A stretch of DNA of 64,000 nucleotides, taken from positions 4,650,001 through 4,714,000 of the forward strand of contig NZ_JQNA01000002.1 of NCBI RefSeq assembly GCF_000745015.1, read 5' to 3'. Both the position numbers and the translations under genes were made by a program. Of this stretch, positions 60,671 through 64,000 are shown one piece after another. The notes beneath the pieces were generated by a model that was given only the letters and a program-made list of their open reading frames with translations, was not told the origin of the DNA and did no database searches. Origin of the DNA: Burkholderia sp. 9120. GTDB lineage: Bacteria > Pseudomonadota > Gammaproteobacteria > Burkholderiales > Burkholderiaceae. The first letter of the stretch is position 1. Each line of letters starts with the position of its first letter.

Positions 60671-61999
60671 TCACACGGCGGCCAATGCGCCGCTAATCGC
60701 GTCGCTCAATCGCCCGACGATCTCGTCGATGTCGCGTGCCGTGCAGATGAACGGCGGCGCCAGCAGCACATGATCGCCGATCTTGCCGTCGACCGTGCCG
60801 CCCATCGGATACACCATCAAGCCGCGCGCGAAAGCTTCGCGACGGATCGCCGCGTGCAGTTTCACGCCGGCATCGAACGGCGTTTTGCTCGCGCGGTCCC
60901 TGACCAGTTCGACACCGACGAACAGTCCTCGTCCGCGCACATCGCCGATATGCGGATGCTGCGCGTAGTGCTCGCGCAAGCGGCCGCGCAACTGTTCGCC
61001 GCGCGCCAGCACGTTCGGCAGCAGGTGCTCGTCGGCGATCACGCGCTGCACTTCGAGCGCGGCGGCGCAGGCGGTCGCGTGGCCGATATAGGTGTGCCCG
61101 TGCTGAAAAAAGCCCGATCCGCCGACGATCGTCTGATAGACACGATCGCTCACCAGGGTCGCGCCGATCGGCTGATACCCCGCGCCGAGACCCTTGGCGA
61201 TGGTCAGCAGATCCGGCGCCACGCCGTCTTCCTCGCAGGCGTACAGATAGCCTGTGCGGCCCATGCCCGACATGATCTCGTCAAGTATCAGCAACACGCC
61301 GTAGCGGTCGCACACCGCGCGAATCTTGCGGAAATACTCGCGCACCGGCGGCACCGCGCCGGCCGTTGCGCCCACCACCGTTTCCGCGACGAACGCCGCC
61401 ACCGAATCCGCGCCGAGTTCGAGGATCTTCTGCTCGAGTTCATCGGCGAGACGTTGCGCGAAAGCCTCTTCGGTTTCGTCGGCGTGTTGCTCGCGATACG
61501 CGTAACACGGGCTGACGTGATGCGCCTCGATCAGGATCGGCAGGAACGGCTCGCGGCGCCACGCATTGCCGCCAATCGCCAGCGCGCCCAGCGTATTGCC
61601 GTGATAACTCTGCCGGCGCGCAATGAAATGCCGACGCTGCGGCTCGCCCTTCTCGACGAAATACTGACGCGCCAGTTTCAGCGCGGCCTCGATCGCCTCG
61701 GAGCCGCCCGACACGAAGTACACGTGCTCGAGCCCGGCGGGCGCGCTCGCGACCAGACGGTCGGCGAGTTCCTCGGCGGCCTCGGTCGTGAAGAACGACG
61801 TGTGCGCGTACGGCAACTGCTGCGACTGCCGTTTGATCGCGTCGATCACGCGCTGGTTGCTGTGGCCGAGACACGACACGGCGGCGCCGCCGGACGCGTC
61901 GATATAGCGCTTGCCGGTGGAGTCGATGATTTCGATGCCGTCGCCCGCGACGGCAACCGGCAGCGACTGCTTCGGCGAACGATGGAAGACGGTGGACAT
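60671..61999 (-). CDS. class III PLP-dependent aminotransferase
   Basis: A 442-residue omega-type aminotransferase. Asp240 (LLILDEIMSGMGRTG) and PLP Lys269 (DLLTIAKGLGAGYQP) are present, with VSGGSEAIEAALKLAR near 97-111 and the SYHGNTLGAL loop. Substrates may be beta-alanine/omega-amino acids/diamines; unresolved. ATG 61999 (MSTVFHRSPK) preceded by AGGAAA. The promoter region carries the palindrome ACAACA-TT-TGTTGT, also found before the RpiR gene upstream, so the RpiR protein is the likely controller. Confidence 0.92.
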   Translation of the reverse strand: MSTVFHRSPKQSLPVAVAGDGIEIIDSTGKRYIDASGGAAVSCLGHSNQRVIDAIKRQSQQLPYAHTSFFTTEAAEELADRLVASAPAGLEHVYFVSGGSEAIEAALKLARQYFVEKGEPQRRHFIARRQSYHGNTLGALAIGGNAWRREPFLPILIEAHHVSPCYAYREQHADETEEAFAQRLADELEQKILELGADSVAAFVAETVVGATAGAVPPVREYFRKIRAVCDRYGVLLILDEIMSGMGRTGYLYACEEDGVAPDLLTIAKGLGAGYQPIGATLVSDRVYQTIVGGSGFFQHGHTYIGHATACAAALEVQRVIADEHLLPNVLARGEQLRGRLREHYAQHPHIGDVRGRGLFVGVELVRDRASKTPFDAGVKLHAAIRREAFARGLMVYPMGGTVDGKIGDHVLLAPPFICTARDIDEIVGRLSDAISGALAAV

Positions 62000-62080
62000 G
62001 GTGGTCGGTTTCCTGGTAAATCCTGCTTTCACAGCACGGCTAGCACTGATTCAACAATCGATCCGCATTTATACACTATT

Positions 62081-62094
62081 ACAACATTTGTTGT
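62081..62094. promoter_or_regulatory. RpiR operator candidate before the aminotransferase
   Basis: ACAACA-TT-TGTTGT, a perfect 6+2+6 palindrome 82 bases upstream of the aminotransferase start, in a local AT-rich promoter region. Confidence 0.55.
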
Positions 62095-62113
62095 CAAATA
62101 GCATGAGTGTGAA

Positions 62114-62146
62114 CCACCCGGAGCCATGCTGCTCCGGGTGGTTTTT
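62114..62146. terminator. hairpin terminator between RpiR and aminotransferase genes
   Basis: CCACCCGGAGC (62114-62124) pairs perfectly with GCTCCGGGTGG (62131-62141), followed on the plus strand by TTTTT. On the minus strand, where the RpiR transcript would end, only TT follows, so termination there may be partial. Confidence 0.6.
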
Positions 62147-62168
62147 ACCTCAATTCAAACGGACATTT

Positions 62169-63023
62169 TCAAGGGACGTACGCGCCCTTGGCGTGCAACG
62201 ACTGCTCGGCGATGGCGAGCTGCTCGACCGCGTCGGCGCCTTCCAGCGCCAGCAGATGCGCGACCAGCGATTCGGTAATCGCGGTCGCCGCCACCAGCGA
62301 CGGAAAGAACGACGGGCTCTCGTGCGAAAAGATCAGCACCTTGTCGGCATTCAGCGCGATCGGCGAGACCGCGCTGTCGGTAATGGCGATCAGCTTGCTG
62401 CCTTTTTCCTGCGCGGCTTCGGCCACGCGCGCCGCTTCCACCGAATACGGCGCAAAACTGACGACGAGGGTCGCACTATCGCGCTCGACCGAACGCAACT
62501 GCATTTCCAGCGTGCCCGCTTCACCGTTGATCAGCGACACGGACGACCGGAACAGCCGATACTCGTAGACGAACCCGAAAGCCACCGCATAACAGGAACG
62601 GAAACCGGCCACATGCACATGCGGCGCGCGCCGTAACAGGCGCGCCGCCTCCACGATCGCGCGACCGTTGTGCGCGGCGGTGACCGCGAGATTGTGCTGT
62701 TGCGCGGCCAGCAGATCGATAGCCAGCGCGTCTTTCGATTTGACCAGCGAGCGGGCGCGGCTGGTCAGGGCTTCGGGCCGCGTGCGCACGCGCGCGACGA
62801 ACAGGTTGCGCAATTCGTTCCAGCCGGGGAAACCGAGTTGCTGCGACAGGCGCACCAGCGAAGCCGGTTGCACCTGCGCACGCTCGGCCACTTTGCGCAT
62901 GGACGAGACCGCGACCTCGTCGGGATGATCGAGCAGGAAACCCGCTCCCATCTGGAACTGCGGACTCAGTTCGGAAAAGCGCGCCCTGATCAGGGCGGCG
63001 AGCTGGTCGAAACTGTCTGGCAT
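62169..63023 (-). CDS. RpiR-family (HTH + SIS) regulator
   Basis: A 284-residue regulator: N-terminal HTH_6 (about 10-75: SSMRKVAERAQVQPASLVRL, SQQLGFPGWNELRN) and a SIS sugar-phosphate-type domain (about 110-260: VHVAGFRSCYAVAFGFVYEY, LVVSFAPYSVEAARV). Such regulators usually sense phospho-sugars, but several control amino-acid/amine catabolism, which would fit the aminotransferase just downstream. Start at ATG 63023 (MPDSFDQLAAL). A matching palindrome precedes both this gene and its putative target. Confidence 0.9.
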   Translation of the reverse strand: MPDSFDQLAALIRARFSELSPQFQMGAGFLLDHPDEVAVSSMRKVAERAQVQPASLVRLSQQLGFPGWNELRNLFVARVRTRPEALTSRARSLVKSKDALAIDLLAAQQHNLAVTAAHNGRAIVEAARLLRRAPHVHVAGFRSCYAVAFGFVYEYRLFRSSVSLINGEAGTLEMQLRSVERDSATLVVSFAPYSVEAARVAEAAQEKGSKLIAITDSAVSPIALNADKVLIFSHESPSFFPSLVAATAITESLVAHLLALEGADAVEQLAIAEQSLHAKGAYVP

Positions 63024-63056
63024 GCGGATGTACCGGGCGAACGGCCGATGAGGATG

Positions 63057-63070
63057 ACAACAAATGTTAC
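63057..63070. promoter_or_regulatory. RpiR operator candidate before its own gene
   Basis: ACAACAAATGTTAC carries the same ACAACA-N2-TGTT core as the site at 62081 and lies 34 bases upstream of the RpiR start, consistent with autoregulation. Confidence 0.5.
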
Positions 63071-63121
63071 CACCCGGCACATCGCATCCAACATTAGTGA
63101 CAACACGGTTTTACCGCCGAT

Positions 63122-64000
63122 TTACAACAGCGCCACCACCCGCACATCGCCCTGCTCGGCCGACGCAACCACCTTCTCGCCAATGCGGCGGAACGTGATC
63201 GACACCGACGAATCGCCGACCCGCAGATCGCCGACTTCGAGCCAGTCGATGCCTTCGGGCAGCATCGGCTGTTCGATCAGCACTTCGCGGCGCTCGGCGT
63301 CGATCGTGATGCCCAGACACGCTTCGAGCATCATGAACGGCGAGCCCGCTGCCCAGGCTTGCGGCAGACACGCAACCGGATACGCGGTAGGCGGCTCGCC
63401 GCGTCGCCGCGGAAAACCGCAGAACAGCTCGGGCAAACGCATGTCGAAATTCACCGCCGCCTGGAACAGCGCCTGCAGAAGCCGAACGGCGGCCGCTTTA
63501 CCGCCGTAGCGCGACAGACCGCGCGCGCACAGCGCGTTGTCGTGCGGCCAGACCGAGCCGTTGTGATACGCCATCGGGTTGAAGCGCGCCTGGCTCGCGG
63601 CCAGCGTGCGCACGCCCCAGCCGGTATGAAACAGCGTGGAGTCGAGCGCGCGCACCACCGCTTCGCCGCGCTCCCGCGCAGGCAAACCGAAGGCCAGCAG
63701 ATGGCCCGCGTTCGACGCCATCACGCGACACAGTTCGCCGTGACCGTCGAGCGCGATGCCGTAGAACCCGGACTCTTCCATCCAGTACTTTTCTTCCACG
63801 CACTGACGGATTTTTTTCGCGCGTTCGCTGTAGTGCTCGGCCGGTTCGTGCAGGCCGCGCAGCTTCGCGAAGTGCGCCATCGTGTCGAACGCGGCGCTCG
63901 CGTAGGCCTGCACTTCGACGAGCGCAATCGGGCCGTCGGGAAAGCGGCCGTCGGCATGAAACACCGAGTCGTGGCTGTCTTTCCAACCTTGATTCGCCAG
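63122..64000 (-). CDS. glycogen-debranching-type (amylo-alpha-1,6-glucosidase) C-terminal part, 5' end outside window
   Basis: The frame stays open to the right edge, so the first part is missing; 292 residues are present. The sequence is an (alpha/alpha)6-barrel of GH15/GH133-like type: NQGWKDSHDSVFHADGRFPD at the start, EVQAYASAAFDTMAHFAKLR, then MAYHNGSVWPHDNALCARGL with the general-base-region WPHDN, and YPVACLPQAWAAGSPFMML. Such proteins are annotated amylo-alpha-1,6-glucosidase and often lie in glycogen/trehalose clusters. The C-terminal 80 residues are a beta domain. Activity not established. Confidence 0.85.
   Translation of the reverse strand: MANQGWKDSHDSVFHADGRFPDGPIALVEVQAYASAAFDTMAHFAKLRGLHEPAEHYSERAKKIRQCVEEKYWMEESGFYGIALDGHGELCRVMASNAGHLLAFGLPARERGEAVVRALDSTLFHTGWGVRTLAASQARFNPMAYHNGSVWPHDNALCARGLSRYGGKAAAVRLLQALFQAAVNFDMRLPELFCGFPRRRGEPPTAYPVACLPQAWAAGSPFMMLEACLGITIDAERREVLIEQPMLPEGIDWLEVGDLRVGDSSVSITFRRIGEKVVASAEQGDVRVVALL

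Overview
The window is GC-rich, densely coded proteobacterial chromosome. The gene families point to a Burkholderia-group beta-proteobacterium, most likely Paraburkholderia: paired rpfF/rpfR genes of the Burkholderia type, DUF4148, DUF1488, DUF2158 and PA2169-type stress proteins, and a complete pelA-G locus. No tRNA, rRNA, CRISPR array, transposase or integrase was recognised. Both ends cut genes: a VRR-NUC nuclease on the left and a glycogen-debranching-type hydrolase on the right.

Layout. 1-11.3 kb: VRR-NUC nuclease with an SOS box, P450 divergent from an AraC regulator, lactate-utilisation operon lutABC behind a GntR regulator, an exported S10 peptidase, a class I aminotransferase. 11.4-16.0 kb: rpoN with a strong terminator, a periplasmic BON protein, ilvD. 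16.2-23.6 kb: a group of small stress and envelope genes (PA2169-type, DUF1488, DUF4142, DJ-1/PfpI, PRC-barrel), topoisomerase IB and a CPA1 antiporter; one small exported protein here has a consensus sigma-54 promoter. 24.0-38.0 kb: pelABCDEFG plus a FUSC membrane gene; pelG is cut by an in-frame TGA. 38.0-44.4 kb: an accessory island with two Tlde1-like (DUF2778) predicted type VI secretion toxins, each translationally coupled to a candidate immunity gene, a paralogous orphan immunity gene, a frameshifted LprI-like gene and other small exported proteins; an AraC/AhpD-like/aldo-keto reductase group sits between the two toxin loci. 44.6-52.3 kb: lhr helicase, then rpfR and rpfF convergent to each other. 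52.7-64.0 kb: M20 peptidase, small envelope proteins, a TetR-MFS pair, a PEP-mutase-like enzyme, osmC, DUF4148, a CMD-family protein, a class III aminotransferase with an RpiR regulator, and the debranching-type enzyme.

How the genes work together. RpfF makes the fatty-acid signal BDSF; RpfR binds it through its PAS domain and degrades c-di-GMP; PelD is the c-di-GMP receptor that switches on Pel polysaccharide synthesis. Signal synthase, c-di-GMP enzyme and c-di-GMP-gated exopolysaccharide locus therefore lie within 30 kb. A sigma-28-like promoter in front of rpfR suggests a further link to motility. The toxin/immunity island between them has the look of interbacterial-competition cargo. Matching operator-like palindromes were found for the TetR-MFS and RpiR-aminotransferase pairs and one for the GntR-lut operon.
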